Source of the DNA: an uncultured Selenomonadales bacterium
Lineage (GTDB): Bacteria; Bacillota; Negativicutes; DSM-1736; Dendrosporobacteraceae
DNA length: 64,000 nucleotides
Direction of reading: 5' to 3'
Assembly (NCBI GenBank): GCA_946407015.1
Contig: CAMJML010000003.1
Span: 242,164-306,163 of the forward strand
Below, piece by piece: positions 58,055-64,000 of the stretch; positions within the stretch are counted from its first letter, which is position 1, and every line of letters begins with the position of its first letter. Made by a program: the position numbers and the translations under genes. Below the pieces are notes generated by a model that was not told where the DNA came from, ran no database searches, and saw nothing but the letters and a program-made list of their open reading frames with translations.

Positions 58055-58095
58055 ATCATTTGCTTCCTGAGTATTGTAAAAGCCATGGAGGATCA
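58055..58095 (+). repeat. attR of the spoVK element
   Basis: The element arm ATTTGCTTCCTGAG (58058-58071), TATT, GT core (58076-58077), then spoVK codons AAA-GCC-ATG. Paired with the left arm it forms an attP with dyad symmetry. Confidence 0.75.
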
Positions 58096-58477
58096 TAAAA
58101 ATGACTTAATCTTGATTTTGGCAGGATATCAGCAAGAAATGGAAACCTTTTTACAAACAAACCCTGGCCTGCGGTCCAGATTTCCTATCCACATTGATTT
58201 TCCCGATTACAATCAAAATGAATTATTGCAGATTGCTGAACAAATGTGCGCAAAACGGCAATATACCTTATCTGCCGAAGCGCGTCTTGCCCTATTAAAA
58301 ATGATATTGAGTCATCAAAACAGCAAGGAAGAAAACTTCGGAAACGCGCGAACCGTCCGCAATATTATCGAAAAGGCAATTCGCCGTCAAGCAGTCCGAT
58401 TAGTAGCAAAGCCAACTACCAGCAGACAAGACCTGATTTTAATTGAACCAGGAGATCTAACGGAGGTGACGGCATGA
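58076..58477 (+). pseudogene. spoVK: spoVK, 3' part
   Basis: From GTA 58076 the frame encodes 133 residues that continue SpoVK exactly where the 5' part stops: VKAMEDHKNDLILILAGYQ (sensor 1), NPGLRSRFPIHIDFPDY (arginine finger), and a C-terminal helical lid with NFGNARTVRNIIEKAIRRQA (sensor 2). Joined to the 5' part this gives 317 residues, versus 322 in B. subtilis. There is no ribosome binding site for ATG 58085, so independent translation is unlikely. TGA overlaps the next gene's ATG (ATGA). Confidence 0.92.
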
Positions 58478-59079
58478 GAGAGTTTATCGTTGTCGGATTA
58501 CCGAATTCCGGTAAAACAATGTTCACCTTAAATTTTGCAAATTACGTCGGTACGAAAAACGTAGATATCATATTTCGTACTCATGATGGGCTGATTACCA
58601 GCCGGCATTTTACCCTGGAAGAGGCTAAGCGTGAATTATGCAGTCCAACTATACACAAAACCAGATCTTTGCAATCCATTATCCTAAAGTTAGCAGTCGG
58701 AAAAACTGCGATAAACTTTAAACTGACCGATACTTGCGGACTCACGCCGAAAATTCATCATGAAGAAAATATCAGAAAAGGAATGGCACAGACAATCAGT
58801 TTTATGCGTAATGCCGATTTTATTTTTCACATTGTTGATCTAGCGACTGTAACGGAACCTTACATAAGCAACACCGTCAATATTGATCGTGATTTATACG
58901 ATTACGGGATACTGCGACACAATTACTTGGTACTTGCCAATAAATTTGATTTGCAAACAGCCAGAAATAACGTTGTACATTTAACTTCTGCTTTTCCACA
59001 AGCCAACATAATCCCTATCTCAGCACTTCATAGTCAAGGATTTAAAGAGGTGAAGGCCTATGTGGCACGAAATATCTAG
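58474..59079 (+). CDS. Small GTPase-like P-loop protein coupled to spoVK
   Basis: 201 residues. Walker A / G1 VGLPNSGKTMF, G3-like LTDTCGL and G4 LANKFDL, then ISALHSQ as G5. The fold is Era/Obg-like but short, and the family is not recognised. Its ATG overlaps the spoVK stop by four bases and its 3' end overlaps the next gene by 20 bases, so its expression is tied to spoVK. When the element is present, transcription from the spoVK promoter would not reach it. Confidence 0.78.
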   Translation: MREFIVVGLPNSGKTMFTLNFANYVGTKNVDIIFRTHDGLITSRHFTLEEAKRELCSPTIHKTRSLQSIILKLAVGKTAINFKLTDTCGLTPKIHHEENIRKGMAQTISFMRNADFIFHIVDLATVTEPYISNTVNIDRDLYDYGILRHNYLVLANKFDLQTARNNVVHLTSAFPQANIIPISALHSQGFKEVKAYVARNI

Positions 59080-59641
59080 TTTTATTTCCACTGCCTTATC
59101 CGTATTCTTTTGTGCCGTTGCCATCAAGCTTTCTGATGATTACCTTGATCGTGCTATTGATGAACTTACCGGACACAAGAATTGGGCGCACAAACTAGGA
59201 AACGGAACCATGCTGTATGCTATGTTAATGCTGATTATTGCTGCAGGACTGAATGCCACTGTAAGCCTGCCATTATTTCTCAGTAGTTATATTATCGGGA
59301 TGTTTCATGACTTAAAGCAAACATTTCCCAGCAGACTGACGGGACTACAAGAATCGTGCGTTGTTTTGCTCATTGGCATTGCCATTTTCACCTGGCAGAT
59401 GATGTTATTTGCATTGCTTTATATTTTTGCGATTCAACTTATCGATGACTGCATTGATTATAAGCTGGATGACATGGCAGGCTATCGAAATTTCGCTCAC
59501 AAACTAGGTGTGGTAGAAAGCTTGCTTTTAGCAGGTTTGGCAATTATCTCTGCTTTCGCAATAGATGAAGCTTCATTTGCACCAGTATTATCAGGGACGA
59601 TTGTCTTTTTTCTGGGAATGTATTATGAGGAGGCATTATGA
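59060..59641 (+). CDS. UbiA-like membrane protein with duplicated DD-x2-D motifs
   Basis: 193 residues, about six hydrophobic segments. Two related blocks occur: IKLSDDYLDRAIDELTGHKNWAH near residues 23-45 and QLIDDCIDYKLDDMAGYRNFAH in the second half. Aspartate-rich DD-x2-D-x3-D motifs in membrane proteins are the signature of UbiA-type prenyltransferases, which are usually ~290 residues. A lipid-modifying role is suggested but not proven. It overlaps both neighbours in the spoVK operon. Confidence 0.7.
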   Translation: MWHEISSFISTALSVFFCAVAIKLSDDYLDRAIDELTGHKNWAHKLGNGTMLYAMLMLIIAAGLNATVSLPLFLSSYIIGMFHDLKQTFPSRLTGLQESCVVLLIGIAIFTWQMMLFALLYIFAIQLIDDCIDYKLDDMAGYRNFAHKLGVVESLLLAGLAIISAFAIDEASFAPVLSGTIVFFLGMYYEEAL

Positions 59642-59886
59642 TGATCCTTTCCATCTTTATATTTATAGCCGGCTTATTTATTGGCTATGTATATGGCAAG
59701 CATGTCGGTTTAACACTTGGCCAAGAAAAAGGGAAATCCGAAATGCCTTTACTACTCAGACAGCAATCCTTAGAACAGGGATATTGCACCCTTTGTAATG
59801 AGCTCATCCCATGCATAAACCAGAATCAGAACAGTAATAATAGGCAAGAGGGGGGGTTGGATGGAAAGTTCCAGAGTAGCTCGTAA
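59638..59886 (+). CDS. Small membrane-anchored protein, unknown
   Basis: 82 residues: an N-terminal hydrophobic anchor (ILSIFIFIAGLFIGYVYG) followed by a soluble tail with a CTLCNELIPC cysteine cluster that could bind metal. GAGGAGG lies five bases before ATG 59638, which overlaps the previous stop. No family recognised. Confidence 0.65.
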   Translation: MMILSIFIFIAGLFIGYVYGKHVGLTLGQEKGKSEMPLLLRQQSLEQGYCTLCNELIPCINQNQNSNNRQEGGLDGKFQSSS

Positions 59887-60169
59887 GCAAAAGTCTTCTC
59901 AGGCTCTTTATAAAAAAGTGGCCTTCATAACGGTTGCTTTGATAGGTGCCGGAGTCCTTTTATTGACTTGGTATTTGAATTATAAATTGACTTTTACCGT
60001 TCTAACCGTTATTATTTTTTTTGGTGTTCTTTGTGTTAAGCCCGATTTGTTAAAGAAATATATGCCTGGTCTAAATTCCGCAAATCAAGGCATTCGCATT
60101 ATCGCATCGATTTTATATTTACTTGCAGTAATGGCCCTCATTAGTCAGGTAGGGCTAGCGACTGCGTAA
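59861..60169 (+). CDS. Small membrane protein, unknown
   Basis: 102 residues: a basic N-terminus, then three hydrophobic segments (VAFITVALIGAGVLLLTWYL, FTVLTVIIFFGVLCV, and IASILYLLAVMALISQVGLA). It overlaps the previous gene by 26 bases and has GAGGGGGG upstream. It is the last gene of the spoVK operon before a terminator. Confidence 0.65.
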   Translation: MESSRVARKQKSSQALYKKVAFITVALIGAGVLLLTWYLNYKLTFTVLTVIIFFGVLCVKPDLLKKYMPGLNSANQGIRIIASILYLLAVMALISQVGLATA

Positions 60170-60178
60170 CAGTACTTA

Positions 60179-60203
60179 AGAGGCTACACAGCCTCTATTT
60201 TTA
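60179..60203 (+). terminator. Terminator of the spoVK operon
   Basis: AGAGGCT (60179-60185) pairs with AGCCTCT (60190-60196), ACAC loop, ATTTTTAG tail. Confidence 0.8.
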
Positions 60204-60275
60204 GTTGCAGGATTTCTGATTAAGAAGGATTTATGAAATCTCATCACCAATACAGTGAAAAAGGGAGTGATCAGT

Positions 60276-62108
60276 ATGATACACGGAGAAACGAACGGCA
60301 TTCGGAAAAGCATATTGGAAAAGCTCGAGCAACTCTATGACACAGTTATCCCTGCAGGACAAGTCTTTTGTAGTAATTTAGCTGCAACCATGCTAGAATT
60401 AAGCAGTCAAATCAATCGTGAAATTGCCGTTTATTTAAATCGCAAGGGAAAAGTAACTCACGTAGCAGTCGGAGATATTCGGACTGTCAGTTTACCTTCC
60501 GTGGATGGCCGCAGATCGGAAAAAAGGCTGAGTGGATTTCGTTGCATACATACACATCCTAACGGAGACAGTCGCTTAAGCAGCATCGATCTTGCAGCGT
60601 TAAAAAATATGCGTTTTGATCTTATGGCTGCAATTAGTTTGACTCCATCCAACGAAACACAAGCAAGTTTTGGCTTTATCAGCGATATATCCACAGAAAA
60701 CGACTCACTCTTAACACAGACGATTGGCCCCATATCATTGACAGAGTTTATCCAGCTTGATTTTAATCATCTAATTTTACAGATTGATAAAGTATTGGAA
60801 TCCTCGACTACATTCAATAACCTTCACGAGTCGGAGCGCGCGATTTTAGTTGGCTTAGAACAAGCAGGCACATGGGATGTTCAGGATTCTTTGAACGAAC
60901 TCGGCCAACTTGCCGAAACAGCGGGTGCTGAGGTAGTCGCAAAAATTTGGCAAAAAAAAGACCGCCCAGATGCCGCACTTTTCATTGGTAAAGGAAAAGT
61001 CCAAGAAATTTCAATGCTTAGGCAAGAATATAATGCTAACCTTGTTATTTTTGACGATGAGCTTTCTCCATCACAGCAGCGTAATCTAGAACAAGCTCTC
61101 GGGGTTAAAATCATTGATCGAACCTCTCTTATTCTGGATATTTTTGCCCAACGCGCTAAATCCCATGAAGGAAAGCTGCAGGTAGAACTGGCACAACTGC
61201 GCTATAATTTACCCCGTATTGGTGGACAAGGTCTAATATTATCTAGACTTGGGGGCGGAATAGGGACAAGAGGACCAGGGGAAACCAAGCTTGAGGTTGA
61301 TAAACGACGTATCCGCTCACGAATTAGTGATATTGATCAACAAATTGAAAACATAAAAAAACACCGACAATTACACCGCGAAAATAGAACTGCTGCTGAT
61401 ATACCAACCATCGCACTAGTCGGCTATACCAATGCAGGAAAATCCACTTTGTTAAATCGTCTTACCTCAGCGGGTGTTCTTGCCGAAGATAAGCTGTTTG
61501 CAACCTTAGATCCGACAACAAGGAGAATAACATTGCCGAACGGTCTTGAGGTATTACTTACTGATACTGTCGGCTTCATTCAAAAATTACCCCATCAGCT
61601 GGTTTCAGCTTTTAGAGGTACCTTGGAGGAAGTTGGTCACGCGGATCTTCTGCTTCACGTAATTGACTCCAGCCATCCAAATTATCAACTGCAAATGGAT
61701 GCAGTTTTTAAGGTATTACGCGATTTACAGGCAGATACCAAACCAATGATCTTAACTTTTAACAAAACGGAACAATTTGATAGCAGTCAAATCTCGCGAT
61801 TACTTCGTGACCAAGAGAATAGTATTGCCATTTCTGCTCTGACAGGCCAGGAAATTGATAGCCTTTTACATATGATCGAAGGCCGCTTAAAAAAGCAAAC
61901 AATTGACATGGATTTGCTAATTCCCTACAATGACAGCGGCGCTTTATCCCGTTTACATGATACCGCAACGATTCATTTCAAAGATTATCAGGAAGACGGC
62001 ACCTATCTGAAAGTGTCACTCCCCGCCAATTTAAAAGATTATTATCTTCATTATCAATATCAACCAGGAGCTGAAAATGATGTACCCGTTTACAGAAAAA
62101 ATACTTAA
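60276..62108 (+). CDS. hflX: GTPase HflX with an N-terminal JAMM-like domain
   Basis: 610 residues versus ~430 for typical HflX. From about residue 190 the HflX part has [48 protein letters not shown]1 [13 protein letters not shown]3 DTVGF and G4 NKTE. It splits or recycles stalled 70S ribosomes. The extra N-terminal domain carries [16 protein letters not shown], an exact H-x-H-x7-S-x2-D JAMM metalloprotease pattern (His92, His94, Ser102, Asp105). ATG 60276 follows GGGAGTGA. It precedes ynbB as in B. subtilis. Confidence 0.9.
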   Translation: MIHGETNGIRKSILEKLEQLYDTVIPAGQVFCSNLAATMLELSSQINREIAVYLNRKGKVTHVAVGDIRTVSLPSVDGRRSEKRLSGFRCIHTHPNGDSRLSSIDLAALKNMRFDLMAAISLTPSNETQASFGFISDISTENDSLLTQTIGPISLTEFIQLDFNHLILQIDKVLESSTTFNNLHESERAILVGLEQAGTWDVQDSLNELGQLAETAGAEVVAKIWQKKDRPDAALFIGKGKVQEISMLRQEYNANLVIFDDELSPSQQRNLEQALGVKIIDRTSLILDIFAQRAKSHEGKLQVELAQLRYNLPRIGGQGLILSRLGGGIGTRGPGETKLEVDKRRIRSRISDIDQQIENIKKHRQLHRENRTAADIPTIALVGYTNAGKSTLLNRLTSAGVLAEDKLFATLDPTTRRITLPNGLEVLLTDTVGFIQKLPHQLVSAFRGTLEEVGHADLLLHVIDSSHPNYQLQMDAVFKVLRDLQADTKPMILTFNKTEQFDSSQISRLLRDQENSIAISALTGQEIDSLLHMIEGRLKKQTIDMDLLIPYNDSGALSRLHDTATIHFKDYQEDGTYLKVSLPANLKDYYLHYQYQPGAENDVPVYRKNT

Positions 62109-63333
62109 AATACGCGATTTGGCTTTAGAAAAAAGCCGCGAATACTTTAACGAGATTGACGTCATAGCCGAACAGAATACACTAAGAGTACTCGAATGCT
62201 TCAGAAAACATCAGGTTTCCGATTATCACTTCCGTACAACTTCAGGCTATGCGTATAATGATGCCGGAAGAGAAAAGCTTGAGGCAGTTTGGGCCGATCT
62301 ATATGGTACCGAAAAAGCCTTGGTACGTACTCAATTTGTTTCCGGCACTCATGCATTGGCGACTGTGCTCTTCGGTATTTTGCGTCCCGGCGATGAATTA
62401 CTTTCAATTACAGGCGCTCCCTACGATACCATGCAGTCTGTCATTGGCTATGCTCATGAATCAGCCGGATCGCTAAAAGATTTCGGAGTTACCTATTCAG
62501 AGTTGCCGATGTTGCAGCAGCAGGTTGACTGGTCTAATATCAGAACCGCCATAAAGCCGACAACCAAGATGGTCTTAATTCAGCGTTCCCGTGGTTATAG
62601 CATGCGCTCACCTTTGTCTGTCAATGACATAAAAAAAATATGTGCCGAAATCAAAACAGTCAAGCCTGACTGTATTTGTTTTGTGGACAATTGTTACGGA
62701 GAATTTGTTGAAACCTTGGAACCAACTGCAGTTGGCGCCGACATTACTGCCGGTTCATTAATTAAGAATCCTGGAGGCGGCATAGCTCCTACAGGAGGCT
62801 ATATTGCAGGAAGAGCCGATTTAGTAGACTTGGCATCCTATCGTTTAACCGCCCCCGGAATCGGCAGTGAGGTAGGAGCCTCCCTTGTCGATAATCGCTT
62901 GTTATATCAAGGGCTGTTTATGGCTCCTCACATTACGGCTCAGGCACTCAAAGGTGCAATCTTTACAGCCGCTTTTTTCTCATTGTTAGGCTATACGACA
63001 TTACCCGCTATCGAGGAAAAACGAAGTGATATTATTCAAGCTATTGAGTTAAAAACACCCGAAAAAATGATTGCTTTTTGTCAAGGACTACAAAAATATT
63101 CTCCCGTTGACGCCCATGTACGGCCAATTCCTAGTCACATGCCAGGATATAGCGATGCCGTCATTATGGCTGCCGGTACTTTTGTCCAAGGTGCCTCAAT
63201 TGAACTTAGCGCCGACGGTCCGCTAAGATCTCCTTATGCCGTTTATTTGCAAGGTGGCTTAACTTTTGAGCACTCTGTCATCGGAGTCATGGGAGCTGCA
63301 CAGGAAATTGAAAATATCCATTCAGAAAAATAG
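62077..63333 (+). CDS. ynbB: PLP-dependent methionine gamma-lyase family protein (YnbB)
   Basis: 418 residues of the family often labelled aluminium resistance protein. PLP-enzyme features: [35 protein letters not shown] and the lysine in [20 protein letters not shown]. The reaction is not settled for this family. It overlaps hflX by 32 bases, with AGGAG inside the hflX end, so they are one operon. glnR-glnA would be expected next in Bacillus but is not what follows here. Confidence 0.88.
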   Translation: MMYPFTEKILKIRDLALEKSREYFNEIDVIAEQNTLRVLECFRKHQVSDYHFRTTSGYAYNDAGREKLEAVWADLYGTEKALVRTQFVSGTHALATVLFGILRPGDELLSITGAPYDTMQSVIGYAHESAGSLKDFGVTYSELPMLQQQVDWSNIRTAIKPTTKMVLIQRSRGYSMRSPLSVNDIKKICAEIKTVKPDCICFVDNCYGEFVETLEPTAVGADITAGSLIKNPGGGIAPTGGYIAGRADLVDLASYRLTAPGIGSEVGASLVDNRLLYQGLFMAPHITAQALKGAIFTAAFFSLLGYTTLPAIEEKRSDIIQAIELKTPEKMIAFCQGLQKYSPVDAHVRPIPSHMPGYSDAVIMAAGTFVQGASIELSADGPLRSPYAVYLQGGLTFEHSVIGVMGAAQEIENIHSEK

Positions 63334-63419
63334 TCTTATTTGCCAAAACAACAAGGAAAACAACAAATAGTGTCGAATAGTGATGGTGTTATAAAATTTA
63401 ATATCAATTGGTGGTGCGT

Positions 63420-64000
63420 GTGGAGTATATATTAATCTGTTTAATAACCATATCGCTAAGTACATATATCCTATATAAATTTTTTAACAATATATTGGGG
63501 TTGGGCTTACATTATAAACCGTTAATTTTATGTGCGATCTGTGCAATTATTATTACAATTACTTTGCCGGTACTTTTTGCTAATTATTCAGGGATTAATA
63601 TGACCTTATTTTTTTTATTTGCCTCATCGCTTTTTTTTGCTTACTTTATCTCACGTTTTAATCATATAAAGTTAGTTGCAAAAGTAGGGCAATTAAATTC
63701 TCCGGATATTTTAGAACCCCAGTATACAGAAAGTCAAGACGAACATGTTTGTATGATTGAAAACAGCACCGCTTGCACGACACAAGAGGCCGTATCGACT
63801 GCGGTTCCGGTTGCTGAAATCGCCTTTGTTAAGCAGGTTATATCTGCTAAGACAAGCGATGTCACAGAACAGCCTGCAGAGCTTGAGACAAGCGATGCTA
63901 CAGAGCAACCTGCGGAGCCTGAGACAAGCGATGCTACAGAGCAGCCTGCAGAGCTTGAGACAAGCGATGTCACAGAACAGCCTGCAGAGCTTGAGACAAG
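63420..64000 (+). CDS. Membrane protein with 12-residue tandem repeats, 5' part
   Basis: An open frame from GTG 63420 to the window end (193+ residues). Residues 1-80 contain about three transmembrane helices (ILICLITISLSTYIL, ICAIIIITITLPVLF, LFFLFASSLFFAYF). After a linker, from residue 145, a 12-residue acidic unit of the type TSDATEQPAELE repeats four times and continues past the edge. The start has only a GGTGG site. The family is not recognised; the repeat region probably forms an extended stalk on one side of the membrane. Confidence 0.6.
   Translation, partial: MEYILICLITISLSTYILYKFFNNILGLGLHYKPLILCAICAIIITITLPVLFANYSGINMTLFFLFASSLFFAYFISRFNHIKLVAKVGQLNSPDILEPQYTESQDEHVCMIENSTACTTQEAVSTAVPVAEIAFVKQVISAKTSDVTEQPAELETSDATEQPAEPETSDATEQPAELETSDVTEQPAELET
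63852..64000 (+). repeat. 36-bp tandem repeats within a coding region
   Basis: Units begin at 63852, 63888, 63924, 63960 and 63996 (cut by the window end). They differ by a few silent or conservative bases (GTC/GCT, CTT/CCT) and stay in frame. Confidence 0.92.

Larger units (their letters stand above)
34975..58077. mobile_element. 23.1-kb spoVK-intervening element with a large serine recombinase
   Basis: The two halves of spoVK share GT at 34973-34974 and 58076-58077; recombination there removes 23,103 bp and gives ATG-GTA-AAA-GCC-ATG in frame. Just inside each end lies a 14-base near-inverted repeat (34979-34992 and 58058-58071, 13 of 14 complementary). The element encodes a large serine recombinase, an adjacent 50-residue ORF and a tyrosine recombinase. 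It carries no capsid, tail, portal or lysis genes, so it is not an intact prophage. Known analogues by logic are skin (sigK) and vfbin (spoVFB), excised during sporulation; developmental excision here is inferred. It also introduces a terminator (58016-58052) ahead of the spoVK 3' half. Confidence 0.88.

Noticed and set aside
34975..58077. Element as an intact prophage
   Set aside because: No capsid, tail, portal, terminase, replication or lysis genes are seen.
63852..64000. Regular 36-bp repeats could suggest a CRISPR array
   Set aside because: The units are contiguous with no spacers, and they stay in the frame of a membrane-protein gene.

Overview
The window is low-to-moderate GC Firmicutes DNA and most resembles a spore-forming member of the Negativicutes (Sporomusa/Pelosinus type); that placement is inferred from gene content and order, not from a search. 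Supporting evidence is a spoVS gene, a spoVK gene, tepA-ylzJ-ftsK synteny, Firmicutes-type LexA and sigma-A signals, and the hfq / spoVK / hflX / ynbB order also known from Bacillus subtilis.

Bases 1-34,300 are an ordinary chromosomal backbone, read almost entirely on the + strand: end of dapA, RNase J, tepA-ylzJ, ftsK/spoIIIE, a RodZ-like protein, a YgiQ radical-SAM protein, an orphan solute-binding lipoprotein-like protein, rimO, cinA, a DEAD-box helicase, rpmE (-), recA-recX, RNase Y, a ymdB phosphodiesterase, spoVS, pepA, a PHP phosphatase, small conserved proteins, two half-length TauE/SafE proteins, miaB, mutS, mutL, a methyltransferase, miaA, hfq, a probable 6S RNA and a HisJ-like phosphatase.

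The main discovery is at 34,421-58,477. The 5' part of spoVK ends at codon GTG-AAA (34,973-34,978), and its 3' part resumes at GTA-AAA (58,076-58,081). Joining them at the shared GT restores one 317-residue SpoVK reading frame. The 23.1 kb between them (34,975-58,077) carries a large serine recombinase, a 50-residue ORF just upstream of it, a tyrosine recombinase, and near-inverted terminal repeats that form a dyad-symmetric attP centred on that GT. It looks like a spoVK-intervening element comparable in logic to skin, but loaded with signalling and catabolic genes instead of phage structural genes. Cargo, left to right: an HD-GYP protein, a c-di-GMP riboswitch plus EAL phosphodiesterase, a MalT-type LuxR regulator, a permease, a truncated GAF protein, an SGNH-GNAT fusion, a DHH phosphoesterase, a coiled-coil DNA-binding-like protein beside a 60-bp perfect palindrome, the recombinases, then an eight-gene catabolic cluster (MtaA-like methyltransferase, PucR-type regulator, APH-type kinase, atypical enolase, MFS transporter, 2-hydroxyacid dehydrogenase, RraA-like aldolase, GarR-like reductase).

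After the element, the 3' half of spoVK is translationally coupled to a small GTPase-like gene, a UbiA-like membrane protein and two short membrane proteins. Then come hflX (with an N-terminal JAMM-like domain), a ynbB-type PLP enzyme, and the start of a membrane protein with 12-residue tandem repeats that runs off the window.
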